From positions 1-21,767 of the IMG/VR virus record IMGVR_UViG_3300021512_000013: a stretch of 21,767 nucleotides of DNA. One strand, written 5' to 3'. The position numbers were made by a program, and so were the translations under genes. The notes under the pieces are model-generated. The model ran no database searches and was not told the origin of the DNA. It was given only the letters and a program-made list of their open reading frames with translations. Below are positions 14,843-21,767 of this stretch, in pieces; the first letter of the stretch is position 1; each line of letters begins with the position of its first letter. Origin of the DNA: a virus.

Positions 14843-16207
14843 TTAGGTTGGGTCGGTGATGGTTGGGGTTCCCGAGCTAGGTAAGTAGCCGAGACCTGAA
14901 ATCCAGCACCAGTATTGCAGGATGCCTGTGCCTGGGGCGCCGCCCGTGTCGTTGACGTAGTATTCGTCTTCAACAAGGCTTGCAACGGGGGTTCCCGCGT
15001 TTTGGTGGGCGAGCCAGTAAGTGCCATCAACCAAGTCCCATGGGCAGAAGATGGCATCGTCGAAGAGGATGTACCCCCCCGTGCCGCCAGCCCATGCGAT
15101 TTCGATGTCGAAGGTGTCCTCACCGAACTCTTCCAGCCAGCAGGTCTTGTCGAACGGAATCAGAAGCTCTTGCCAGCCAGACTGTGCAGAGACTGCAACC
15201 GATACCGTAGCGTTGCCACCGAGCTTAACCGACACCGTACCGCTGGCCCCTGAGCCAATTGAACGGTTCCACATGACCCGCAGGAAGTGTGGTTTGTTCG
15301 GAGCGATGCTGTTGGTGCGCATACTGCTCATCGACTGCTTTACAGTGATGGAGTCGCCTGCGTTATCCATTGCGAACTTCATGCTCGCGTTGGTGCTCGC
15401 GTTCGGGTGCTCGCGGTAGTAGTTGGCGGTGTCCCGCGTGATGTCCGTGGTCGCCGCAGCACCAGTCAGGGTTTCGGACCAGTTGGCGAATTGCGAACCC
15501 GAACTGGTTGACGCCGTGAAGTCAGAAAAACTCGAGTTGTTGAGCAGCGAACCACCGCCGCCACTGCCAGCATGTTTTGCCTTGAGGTTGGTACGGGATG
15601 CTTCACCGCTGCCACCTACGCCACGGCGCAAGCCGTCGAAGCTCGCGGCCATGCCGATGATTTCAAACGTCTCAGCCCACCGACGCACACCGCTGTTTTG
15701 ATCTGCGGTGCATTTCAGCATTTTCTTCTCGGCGTGGCACGACTCTAAATCGTAGCCGTATTTGTCAACGGTGAGTCGAGATATCCCGATGTTGCCGGTG
15801 TTTGACCCGTTCGCTGAGACGGAAGCGTAAGTGATTGCACGACTCGCAACGGTGTCGCTGTTGTCGTGTAGCCACTGGTAGAGCGCGCCGAAGATGTCAA
15901 CTGCGCTCCGATACCCCGAGCCGTAGCCTAGTCCACTACTGCCTGCAAGGACGGTTGTGTACTCAAAGAGTATGGGTTCGAGCGCGGCGAGGGCTTGCCT
16001 CGAATCAACCGCGCTCGATAAAAGTGCCCGAATGCGCGTAGCGAAAGCCGCACCATCGACAGGGATGTACTCACCTTCGAAGCTCTGGTAGAGCACGTCG
16101 ATGTACCCACCAATGCTGACTAGGTCTGCGTCGGCGTACGCCCTCGTTTTTTCGAGGATGTTGGTGATGTTCTTCCACTGCGTTTGAATTTCGGCTTCGG
16201 TCGGCAT
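14843..16207 (-). CDS. Virion protein with carbohydrate-binding-like jelly-roll domain
   Basis: A 454-residue protein. Residues 1 to about 200 form a helical then mixed domain of unknown family. A Gly linker (HAGSGGGGSLL) leads to a domain at about 220-388 with the layout of a CBM_4_9-type jelly roll: LLNNSSFSDF, then NWSETLTG, a strand GTVSVKLGGNATVSV, and YILFDDAIF near its end. About 65 aromatic-rich residues follow. Such domains often bind glycans on phage heads or tails. It lies between the capsid and connector genes, where head decoration or fibre proteins occur. The ATG has no SD and follows a TGATAA double stop by 6 nt. Sugar binding is inferred. Confidence 0.65.
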   Translation of the reverse strand: MPTEAEIQTQWKNITNILEKTRAYADADLVSIGGYIDVLYQSFEGEYIPVDGAAFATRIRALLSSAVDSRQALAALEPILFEYTTVLAGSSGLGYGSGYRSAVDIFGALYQWLHDNSDTVASRAITYASVSANGSNTGNIGISRLTVDKYGYDLESCHAEKKMLKCTADQNSGVRRWAETFEIIGMAASFDGLRRGVGGSGEASRTNLKAKHAGSGGGGSLLNNSSFSDFTASTSSGSQFANWSETLTGAAATTDITRDTANYYREHPNASTNASMKFAMDNAGDSITVKQSMSSMRTNSIAPNKPHFLRVMWNRSIGSGASGTVSVKLGGNATVSVAVSAQSGWQELLIPFDKTCWLEEFGEDTFDIEIAWAGGTGGYILFDDAIFCPWDLVDGTYWLAHQNAGTPVASLVEDEYYVNDTGGAPGTGILQYWCWISGLGYLPSSGTPTITDPT

Positions 16208-16219
16208 GATTCTATTTTA

Positions 16220-16891
16220 TCAAAATGGGGCATCCGGCGCAGGTGCGGCCTGCTGTTCGTTCCCTTTGGGGGCATCCGGCGCAGGCTTACTCTGCTTTAC
16301 CTTCGACTTCGACTTCGGTTTCACAACCACGTCGTCGCCAAACGGCCACTCGATGCCAGCTTCGGAAATCGTCTGGAACTCATGGCCACGTCTGCCACTC
16401 GGAGCATGAACGAAATACATGAACTCGGTGGCTGGCCGGTCGCCCGGACGCTTGACGTAAGGCTTCAACACGCGGCCACTTTCAGAGGCATCGGCCTTGG
16501 CCTTCGCGTCTGGGATTTTGATCAGATGGCCCTTGGCGCGCTGGTCTTCGGTAGCGACTCGCTCAACCCGCACAACCAGGCGCGGTAACAAGCGCACCAG
16601 TTCATCGAAGTTGTGGCGCGTAATCGTTTTGTTTACCGTTCCAATCTTGGGCACACGAACCTGCTTGCCAGCATCGTTGATGATGATGCTTTCTTCGTTT
16701 TTAGGGAAGTGCAAGCCAGCAACGTCAATCTGCCCGCGTGGGTAGTCTGCCGTAACGCCGAGCCAGAAGGGGTGTTCGTCGGCGACTAGCTCGCCGGAAA
16801 TGTTTTCGAAGTCCGGCGCGAGAGCCGATGGATTGACCTTCGCCGGAGCGACGGTCTGGGTAGTTTGTTCTTTTGTTGACATCGAGGTCAT
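16220..16891 (-). CDS. Hypothetical head-region protein
   Basis: A 223-residue soluble protein, not recognised. The first 25 residues are Thr/Gln/Ala-rich and probably flexible. A folded middle includes HPFWLGVTADYPRGQIDVAG and TRHNFDELVRLLPRLVVRVE. The C-terminus is basic (KPKSKSKVKQSKP) and carries two PAPDAP repeats. An ATG three codons in (16882) is an equal alternative; neither has a clear SD. It is the first gene after the capsid terminator, so it would be expressed by read-through. A scaffold- or connector-like role is possible, but nothing specific supports one. Confidence 0.55.
   Translation of the reverse strand: MTSMSTKEQTTQTVAPAKVNPSALAPDFENISGELVADEHPFWLGVTADYPRGQIDVAGLHFPKNEESIIINDAGKQVRVPKIGTVNKTITRHNFDELVRLLPRLVVRVERVATEDQRAKGHLIKIPDAKAKADASESGRVLKPYVKRPGDRPATEFMYFVHAPSGRRGHEFQTISEAGIEWPFGDDVVVKPKSKSKVKQSKPAPDAPKGNEQQAAPAPDAPF
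16227..16285 (-). repeat. 17-nt direct repeat encoding PAPDAP
   Basis: GGGGCATCCGGCGCAGG occurs at 16227-16243 and 16269-16285 (plus-strand reading), 42 nt apart. On the minus strand both copies encode PAPDAP at the C-terminus of the hypothetical head-region protein. Confidence 0.85.
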
Positions 16892-16931
16892 GGCCGCTCG
16901 CAGCGGGCCTCACTGGTTGATGTTGTTAAGG

Positions 16932-16965
16932 AAAAGACCGCCGCCTCAAAATCGAGTCGGCGGTC
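16932..16965 (-). terminator. Intrinsic terminator after the major capsid gene
   Basis: GACCGCCG (16965-16958 on the minus strand) pairs perfectly with CGGCGGTC (16943-16936), with an inner three-pair stem (CTC with GAG), and TTTT (16935-16932) follows. It sits 43 nt after the capsid stop and inside the operon, so it probably lowers expression of downstream genes relative to the capsid. The T-tract is short, and read-through is expected. Confidence 0.78.
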
Positions 16966-17007
16966 AAGATGTTAGACCAGGAGAAGTCTAAAGAATCACG
17001 ACCAGAC

Positions 17008-17994
17008 TTAGGTGTTGGTCGTCTTGATTGCGCCGTAAGGCAGGGCGATACCTGCACCAGAACGGAGCCACCACTGGATTGACTCTTCGGCAGTGCTACG
17101 AGTGCGGTCGCTGTTGTTGTCCTCCATTAAAGAAGACTCTTCCTGCACGCCCTCGCGGTCGAGGTAGAAAGTAGCCTGCTTCGGTGGGTCTCCGATGAAA
17201 GCGTACCAGTCGTTCGCATCAGTCAAGCGTGGGCTTGCCCACAACGTTACGTTCTTAGCAGTATCCGAAATCAGGTTAGACTTCGAACCACCGACAGAGG
17301 TATCGCCGAGTTGCTGCTTCTGACGGAACGCCGTCTCCATCGCCTCGGTCAGTTCGACCGGGTGAATGATGACGACCGGACGTTGAAGGATGCTGTCGCC
17401 CAAAAGCGGCTGGCCCTCAGTATCCTGGAACTTCATAAACTGCATCAGAACGTCGTAGTAGTCCGACAAGATCTGACCTGACGTGGCACCAGAGCCAGTC
17501 AGCAGGTTTCCGTTTGACGCGCCAAATCGAGCCGCGCCACCAGCGGTGGTTGCAAACATTGCAGCACCGTCAGGGGCGGTCGGGATGGACGGCAACAGAC
17601 CCGCGTTGTTCTGAACCAAGTCGAAGAACATGCGCTCAGGAAGCAGTGCAGCAGACTCAGCAGTCTGTCGAGCAACCTCAAGCAACGAACCAGTCTGGTC
17701 GTCATCGCGGTCCCACTTGAGCCATGGGATACGGCGACCCCATTCGTGTACGGTTGCAGTGAACTGTACCGAATTCATGCCCTTCGAGGTAATCTCGTCG
17801 CCGCGTCGCCAATGAACGATATTCGGAGCCGACTCGAAGTATGCGAACTCGTGTTCACGGTTGGTTGCGCCAACACTCAAATCCATGACTTGAGCTAGGC
17901 GAGAATCAGCCAGCCGGTTCTTGATGGCCGAGTAAGTGTCAACAAACTCGGTACGCAGACCGTTAGCTAGGACTTGTGAAGAGTTTACTTGCAT
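17008..17994 (-). CDS. Major capsid protein (Mu gpT-like)
   Basis: A 328-residue protein of the size and layout of the Mu gpT major head family (about 300 residues). The region FTATVHEWGRRIPWLKWDRD with DRDDDQTG (95-102) matches the family's conserved acidic segment, and LLPERMFFDLV (117-127) fits the helix after it. A Gly/Ala-rich segment (DGAAMFATTAGGAARFGA) follows. The protein forms the HK97-fold shell. The ATG lies 3 nt after the decoration gene and has no clear SD, odd for such an abundant product. A hairpin terminator follows the gene. Neighbours (gpI-like protease, decoration protein, gp29-like portal) agree with the call. Confidence 0.82.
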   Translation of the reverse strand: MQVNSSQVLANGLRTEFVDTYSAIKNRLADSRLAQVMDLSVGATNREHEFAYFESAPNIVHWRRGDEITSKGMNSVQFTATVHEWGRRIPWLKWDRDDDQTGSLLEVARQTAESAALLPERMFFDLVQNNAGLLPSIPTAPDGAAMFATTAGGAARFGASNGNLLTGSGATSGQILSDYYDVLMQFMKFQDTEGQPLLGDSILQRPVVIIHPVELTEAMETAFRQKQQLGDTSVGGSKSNLISDTAKNVTLWASPRLTDANDWYAFIGDPPKQATFYLDREGVQEESSLMEDNNSDRTRSTAEESIQWWLRSGAGIALPYGAIKTTNT

Positions 17995-17997
17995 GGT

Positions 17998-18471
17998 TTA
18001 TACCCAGTCAGCGTGTGCGGTTGCGACGCCAATCATGTGCTGGGCGGCGGTGAAGAGTTGAACGTCGGCATCTGTTGCCGAACGCCACCCGATGACGTAC
18101 CCGATAGGTGCGTCAGTAGTCGGCTGCGTTACGGTTGCATTGTCGAGGTTGGAGTCGTTGCAGTAGACAAGCTCGCCCACCACCGTCGAACCCGTTACGG
18201 GAATACCGACGACGACAGTACCGCTCGCGTCAACACGAACCGTAGGGTCTGGTGAGAGCGAAGTGTCGCCAACAGGCTCACCATCGGAGTTAGTGTTCTC
18301 ACCACCGATGACGATGCCGAGCAAAGTGTTCGTGCCGTCGTAGTGGTTAGCGAACCCGCTCTCGGCTTGTACGAGAGTACCTGTCGGGAGGGTGATACCG
18401 TTAGCGATTGGAACGGCAAGACGGCGAGCGTCTTTGGTAACGTACTGTGTATTTGTGCTGCGGTCAGCCAT
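17998..18471 (-). CDS. Capsid cement/decoration protein (DUF2190-like)
   Basis: A 157-residue beta-rich protein with ADRSTNTQYVTKDARRL at the start, then NGITLPTGTLVQAESG and later VRVDASGTVVVGIPVTGST. That is the small repeated-strand layout of phage cement proteins encoded beside the major capsid gene. Such proteins bind and stabilise the expanded shell. The start has AAGG about 9 nt upstream and is 14 nt after the protease gene. The capsid gene follows by 3 nt. The call is from pattern and context. Confidence 0.68.
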   Translation of the reverse strand: MADRSTNTQYVTKDARRLAVPIANGITLPTGTLVQAESGFANHYDGTNTLLGIVIGGENTNSDGEPVGDTSLSPDPTVRVDASGTVVVGIPVTGSTVVGELVYCNDSNLDNATVTQPTTDAPIGYVIGWRSATDADVQLFTAAQHMIGVATAHADWV

Positions 18472-18485
18472 GATTTTTTACCTTG

Positions 18486-19202
18486 TTAGGACTCGTCCTC
18501 GATGGTGAAGCCAGCGCGCGCCATGTTGATCTTGACGTAGGACTCTTCCGATGCACGAATCTGACTCTTCATCTGGGCGTGCTCGCGAGCGAAGCCAGCG
18601 GCCTTGTCAACCGCTTCGCCGCCGAGAGACTGGAATGCCATCGCTGACTTCGGAGTCTTGGGGTGTGCTGCAAAATCAGCACCACTGTTATCGGCGGGCA
18701 TGTTGCCAGCCACCTTCGCCATGGTGTCCACATACTCCTTGAACAACTCAGAGTTGCCGTTGGCCTTGATGTGGAAGTTTGTCAGGCGGGTCTCAAGGTC
18801 AGCGCCAAGAGGCTTGCCGTCCAAGAGAGTCATTGCCTCGGCCACTTCGGTACGCCGTTTGTCGGTCGCATCGCGCAAGGCATCCTTGGCTTCGAGAGCG
18901 TCAATCTTGCCCTGTTGTCGAGCAAAGAGTTTGGCGGAGTCGCTGTTCCCTTTCAGGATGTCTGCTCCGGGAGCAGGTGACTGAGCGGGCTCGTCCTTGT
19001 CAGCTTCGGGCTCTTCCTCGGTCGAGCCTTGGCTCTGGATGGCCTCTAGGATTGAGTCCATGTCAGCAATGCTGATTTGACCGCTCTTGATGGATTCACA
19101 AAGGGCCGAAACATCAAGCTCGCCACCCTCCATGTTTTCAGGGTCTTTGTCCTTGTCGTCCTTGCCGTCGGCAAAGTTGTTTGATTTGTTTTTGTCGTTC
19201 AT
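18486..19202 (-). CDS. Nested in-frame scaffold protein (candidate)
   Basis: ATG at codon 212 of the protease gene is preceded by GAGGAAGAC, a good SD at proper distance. It opens exactly where the protein changes from the protease/linker part to an acidic, low-complexity then helical region. The product would be 238 residues. This is the arrangement known for Mu (gpI and nested gpZ) and lambda (C and nested Nu3). The start signal is seen in the sequence; use in vivo is inferred. Confidence 0.6.
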   Translation of the reverse strand: MNDKNKSNNFADGKDDKDKDPENMEGGELDVSALCESIKSGQISIADMDSILEAIQSQGSTEEEPEADKDEPAQSPAPGADILKGNSDSAKLFARQQGKIDALEAKDALRDATDKRRTEVAEAMTLLDGKPLGADLETRLTNFHIKANGNSELFKEYVDTMAKVAGNMPADNSGADFAAHPKTPKSAMAFQSLGGEAVDKAAGFAREHAQMKSQIRASEESYVKINMARAGFTIEDES

Positions 19203-19835
19203 GTCTTCCTCGTCTGGAAACTTGAAGAGCAGCACCGCGCGTTTACCGCTCAGCACTGAACCCAACATAGGGTTATTGGGCACGTTTGCATAGTTAAGCG
19301 AGAATGTATTCGCAAGTGCGACAGATTCCCCCTCTACGCCGTTTCGCTTATCGGCCACTTCGCCAGCGAATAGCATCGGTAACTCAAGATATGGAGCCTC
19401 GTGGTCAAGCAGCGCGAGGCCGTTGATCTTCGGCTCGCCGTCTGGCTCGAAAATCTCAACCGAGCGATAGGGATACCGCATCATGGCGACTTCTTCGGCT
19501 AAGAATTCATCAGTGATTATCAGGTCGGCGAAGATTGCGGTGATGCGGTTGCCCTTGAATGACAACGGGCCAGCATCGGTAATCCTAAAGACCCCGGCGG
19601 CTCGTACCGAATCAGTATGTTCGGTCGCAGGCTCGTGATGACGAATATGGAGCGGGGGCAAATACCCGTCGCGCTCCTGCTGTTTGGCCTCAGCGACGGC
19701 GGCTGCCATCCACTTGGCATCAAAGTTCAACTCGCCACGCGAACAGACAGCAAAAATAGGCACCCTATGATAGATGGTTTGACCATCAAGTTTCGTTACC
19801 TGGAATCCAGGCGGCAAGTGAGTTGCTGTCGTCAT
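18486..19835 (-). CDS. Prohead protease with scaffold domain (Mu gpI-like)
   Basis: A 449-residue protein. Residues 1 to about 165 match the Mu-type head maturation protease: LPPLHIRHHEP (H63/H66/H67 candidates for the catalytic His), SVRAAGVFRITD, a strand RITAIFADLIIT, then MRYPYRSVEIFE with S125 as the likely nucleophile. A linker follows, then an acidic, charged scaffold-like region from about 212 (DGKDDKDKDPEN, then helical segments). The enzyme would process the scaffold and other head proteins during assembly. The start is an ATGA overlap with the HTH gene, with AAGG upstream. A nested in-frame start at 19202 probably gives the scaffold alone. The catalytic residues are assigned by pattern. 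Confidence 0.8.
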   Translation of the reverse strand: MTTATHLPPGFQVTKLDGQTIYHRVPIFAVCSRGELNFDAKWMAAAVAEAKQQERDGYLPPLHIRHHEPATEHTDSVRAAGVFRITDAGPLSFKGNRITAIFADLIITDEFLAEEVAMMRYPYRSVEIFEPDGEPKINGLALLDHEAPYLELPMLFAGEVADKRNGVEGESVALANTFSLNYANVPNNPMLGSVLSGKRAVLLFKFPDEEDMNDKNKSNNFADGKDDKDKDPENMEGGELDVSALCESIKSGQISIADMDSILEAIQSQGSTEEEPEADKDEPAQSPAPGADILKGNSDSAKLFARQQGKIDALEAKDALRDATDKRRTEVAEAMTLLDGKPLGADLETRLTNFHIKANGNSELFKEYVDTMAKVAGNMPADNSGADFAAHPKTPKSAMAFQSLGGEAVDKAAGFAREHAQMKSQIRASEESYVKINMARAGFTIEDES

Positions 19836-20047
19836 CGAGCCTTGACTTTATCCTCGGGAGAGGTTGCATCCGCAACAACTTTCTCGACCGCAGCTCGCAA
19901 GGGGCCGCTCGGTCGGCGGGTGTCGCCATTCACAAGGCGGTACACGGTCGTCCTATGCGTCGAGAGTCGCCGTGCCACTTCGGTCACCCCGTCGCGGAAA
20001 ACAACGGTCTCAAAGTCCCGCCGCAAATCGTCCCATCGGCGATTCAA
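19832..20047 (-). CDS. Small helix-turn-helix DNA-binding protein
   Basis: A 71-residue protein with a helix-turn-helix at about 21-42 (GVTEVARRLSTHRTTVYRLV, then NGDTRRPS), of the general XRE/Fis-like small regulator type, and helical ends. The start is a TTG in a TTGA overlap with the MuF stop, with GGAGG about 7 nt upstream, and the stop overlaps the protease start as ATGA, so it is embedded in the head operon. A DNA-binding regulator here is unusual. It may regulate late genes, be a structural DNA-contact protein, or be an inserted extra gene. The target is unknown. Confidence 0.68.
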   Translation of the reverse strand: MNRRWDDLRRDFETVVFRDGVTEVARRLSTHRTTVYRLVNGDTRRPSGPLRAAVEKVVADATSPEDKVKAR

Positions 20048-20982
20048 CCCGAACCTCCAGGGCGGAATCCTTTGTCCGGCCTTGCCGCTGCGGGTATTCT
20101 CGACTCGATGACCTTGCCTGCGGAGTCTATTCTGCCCATCCGCTGCAACTCAGGCCGAGAAACGTGGTCGAGCTGGCACCGGCAGTTGTAGCCAAACGGG
20201 GGACGCATGTACCGCCACGCTGGATTGTCCACTGATAGGATCACATCGTCCGCTGCCTCGTGATTCTTGCGCGTATCGCCATCGCCAACCGCCGTAAACC
20301 GGAAGGCTGGGACGGCTTTCTTGATGTCTGGGTCACGCGCCATACGCATTCTTCCCTTCGTAACGGCATCGTTAAGGTTGGTGCGGAACGCCATGCGAGC
20401 GTACCCCTCAGTCCACGCCTCTGTTTCGGTGCGGATTCGGTTCACGTCGAAGGCAATCGTGCGGCCAATGTCGCGCTCGGGTATGCCCTGCCGCATTGCG
20501 CTGGCGATTAACTCTTGGGCGCGCTGTGTTACCTGAGCCTCGGCGGAATGTGCGAAAGCAATAACATTGTTATCGGCGGCGTATATCTCAGCAATCCGGC
20601 GTGCGTTCCTTTCGGCTACGTTACGCAGCGTGATTGGGACACGGTTAACGAGGTCGTCTACAGCTTCGGATAGCGTGACATTCGACAGAATCTTCGATGC
20701 CGACGAATCAGCGAACGCCATCATCACGGCGCGGTCGGCCTTGAATTTCTCCCCTGGCGCAATCACCCCCGAAGCCTTACGCAGCGTTGAGAATGCGCCC
20801 AGGATTTCCGCGCTCCCCATTGATTCTCTGACCACCTCCTCAAGTTTTAATCGAGCCGCCCGTATCTGCGGCTTGTCTTTCAGGACGACAGCAACCAAGT
20901 AATCCTGAAACGACGTGACGTAATTATTCGCCAAGCGGTTGTTGATGTCCTCAAGAATCACGTCAACGTCGAACTCGGCCAC
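20044..20982 (-). CDS. MuF-type head morphogenesis protein
   Basis: A 312-residue protein. The C-terminal MuF domain is clear: DTRKNHEAADD with H241, then WRYMRPPFGYNCRC with the PP (261-262), N266 and C267/C269. The N-terminal two thirds are helical. MuF proteins are minor head proteins near the portal, needed for head assembly; some carry extra C-terminal toxin domains, but this one ends soon after the motif. I chose the GTG at 20982, 2 nt after the portal stop and with AAGGGGG upstream. The next gene overlaps it as TTGA. Confidence 0.88.
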   Translation of the reverse strand: MAEFDVDVILEDINNRLANNYVTSFQDYLVAVVLKDKPQIRAARLKLEEVVRESMGSAEILGAFSTLRKASGVIAPGEKFKADRAVMMAFADSSASKILSNVTLSEAVDDLVNRVPITLRNVAERNARRIAEIYAADNNVIAFAHSAEAQVTQRAQELIASAMRQGIPERDIGRTIAFDVNRIRTETEAWTEGYARMAFRTNLNDAVTKGRMRMARDPDIKKAVPAFRFTAVGDGDTRKNHEAADDVILSVDNPAWRYMRPPFGYNCRCQLDHVSRPELQRMGRIDSAGKVIESRIPAAARPDKGFRPGGSG

Positions 20983-20984
20983 GG

Positions 20985-21767
20985 CTACGCCCCCTTGAAT
21001 GGGAGACCACCGGCAGGCACAGCGGACCCGCCCTCGATAATAGGCTCTCCGGCCTCGGGCACAGAGAACCCGGTCTGTTCTAGGACTTCCGTGAGCGACA
21101 GGTCAATACCCATTGCAGACAACGCAGTCGCCACCTCTGCACGCTCTTTCGGGTCTTGGCGCTTCTCTTGGGTTACATTGAAGAACGGCATTTCGTCCTC
21201 AATCCCAAGCTCCACGAGGTTTGCGTGGTTGCGATACCACAGGCAACCCAGCAGCGATTTGGTGAGCGTTTCCTGCAACGTCTCGCGATCAAACTGAATC
21301 AGAGCTTCGGTACTGTTCTCCTGGATTTCAGCGAGCGCGTAGCTTCCACCATCGGTAGCCGACGTGGGCAGGTTTGCCCCCATGACCAGCGTGTAGATTG
21401 TGTTCCTCAACGAGTCAGCCATGTTCTGCAACATCTGCCAGCCCTCGCCGCCACCAGATATGACTTCAACCTCATCGGCCTTGTCGAATACCAGGACGTG
21501 TCGAGCGCGTAGGTCTTCGAGTATCGAAGTCCACTCAGCGATTAGATCCTCGTTTGGGAGGCCGGTTTCAGCATCCCGCGCACCGTCAACCCTCGCAGTG
21601 ATGATGCCTTGTGCGAACTTCTCGACTGCGGCGAGGGATTCCTGGAAGACGTGCTCCTTCGCATACCACCACCATCCCAGGGCTTCACGCAATGCAGAGC
21701 CGTAGCCCAGCGTTGCCTCATCGTCCTGGTAAACGTGCTTGATGGTGTGTGCAGCATCCCATCGAGA
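20985..21767 (-). CDS. Portal protein, C-terminal part (Mu gp29/DUF935-like)
   Basis: The frame is open from the right edge of the window to TAG at 20987-20985, about 260 codons, so the N-terminal part is outside. Near the edge YGSALREALGWWWYAKEHV, followed by a helical segment, matches the GxALLRxLxWxWxxK region of Mu gp29-type portals. The C-terminal tail is typical (TQEKRQDPKERAEVATALSA, then GLPFKGA). The portal forms the ring through which DNA enters and leaves the head. The MuF gene follows by 2 nt, the usual order. Apparent starts inside the window are internal codons. Confidence 0.8.
   Translation of the reverse strand, partial: SRWDAAHTIKHVYQDDEATLGYGSALREALGWWWYAKEHVFQESLAAVEKFAQGIITARVDGARDAETGLPNEDLIAEWTSILEDLRARHVLVFDKADEVEVISGGGEGWQMLQNMADSLRNTIYTLVMGANLPTSATDGGSYALAEIQENSTEALIQFDRETLQETLTKSLLGCLWYRNHANLVELGIEDEMPFFNVTQEKRQDPKERAEVATALSAMGIDLSLTEVLEQTGFSVPEAGEPIIEGGSAVPAGGLPFKGA

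Noticed and set aside
1-21767. CRISPR array, insertion sequence or integration site
   Set aside because: No regularly spaced repeats, transposase frame or integrase were found; repeats present are coding (4939-5000 and 16227-16285). The tmRNA-like segment is not next to an integrase, so it is not treated as an attachment site.

Overview
The window is part of a tailed double-stranded DNA phage or prophage (Caudoviricetes). Nearly all of it (21767 down to about 970) is one compact minus-strand structural operon with overlapping ATGA, TGATG, TAATG and TTGA stop/start junctions. No host chromosomal gene, integrase, transposase, terminase, replication gene or endolysin is visible, so lifestyle and host cannot be told from this window. 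The genes are dense, moderately GC-rich and use ATG, GTG and TTG starts. Many have Shine-Dalgarno (SD) sequences, which fits a bacterial host, but several appear to rely on translational coupling.

In transcription order on the minus strand, the head module comes first. It holds the 3' end of a Mu gp29-like portal gene (21767-20985), a MuF-type head protein (20982-20044), a small helix-turn-helix (HTH) protein (20047-19832), a Mu gpI-like protease with a probable nested scaffold start (19835-18486; nested 19202-18486), a capsid cement/decoration protein (18471-17998) and a Mu gpT-like major capsid protein (17994-17008). A hairpin terminator follows the capsid gene (16965-16932). Next come a protein of unknown function (16891-16220) and a virion protein with a carbohydrate-binding-like jelly-roll domain (16207-14843). 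The neck and tail module has a head-tail connector candidate (14839-14363), a Mu gpG-like tail completion protein (14357-13770), a tail tube candidate (13770-13204), a small chaperone-position protein (13207-12758) and a tail-terminator-like protein with a C-terminal extension (12761-11973). No sheath gene and no long tape-measure gene is present. The tape-measure position is instead filled by three consecutive small proteins (11976-10170), at least two of which are clear paralogues. Distal-tail, hub-like and giant fibre-like proteins (10165-3138) complete the tail.

After the fibre come four small membrane-associated proteins (3138-1914) at the usual place of a lysis cassette, including an unusual zinc-knuckle plus membrane fusion and a 37-residue membrane peptide. 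A UUCG-loop terminator (1863-1836) closes this operon, with a promoter-like sequence just upstream. Beyond it lie an acidic small protein (1819-1562) and a 2-oxoglutarate/Fe(II) oxygenase (1548-967).

The left end is transcribed the other way. It has the 3' end of a Cys-rich gene (1-170), a translationally coupled coiled-coil protein (163-693), a short stretch that resembles the tag-coding part of a tmRNA (about 685-789) and a strong intrinsic terminator (807-838). The two transcription units converge at about 838-967; I see no gene in 839-966.

The most unusual points are the fragmented, miniature tape-measure-like gene set joined to a Mu-type head, the tmRNA-tag-like RNA without a visible tRNA-like domain, the HTH gene inside the head operon, and the membrane/zinc cluster in the lysis position.
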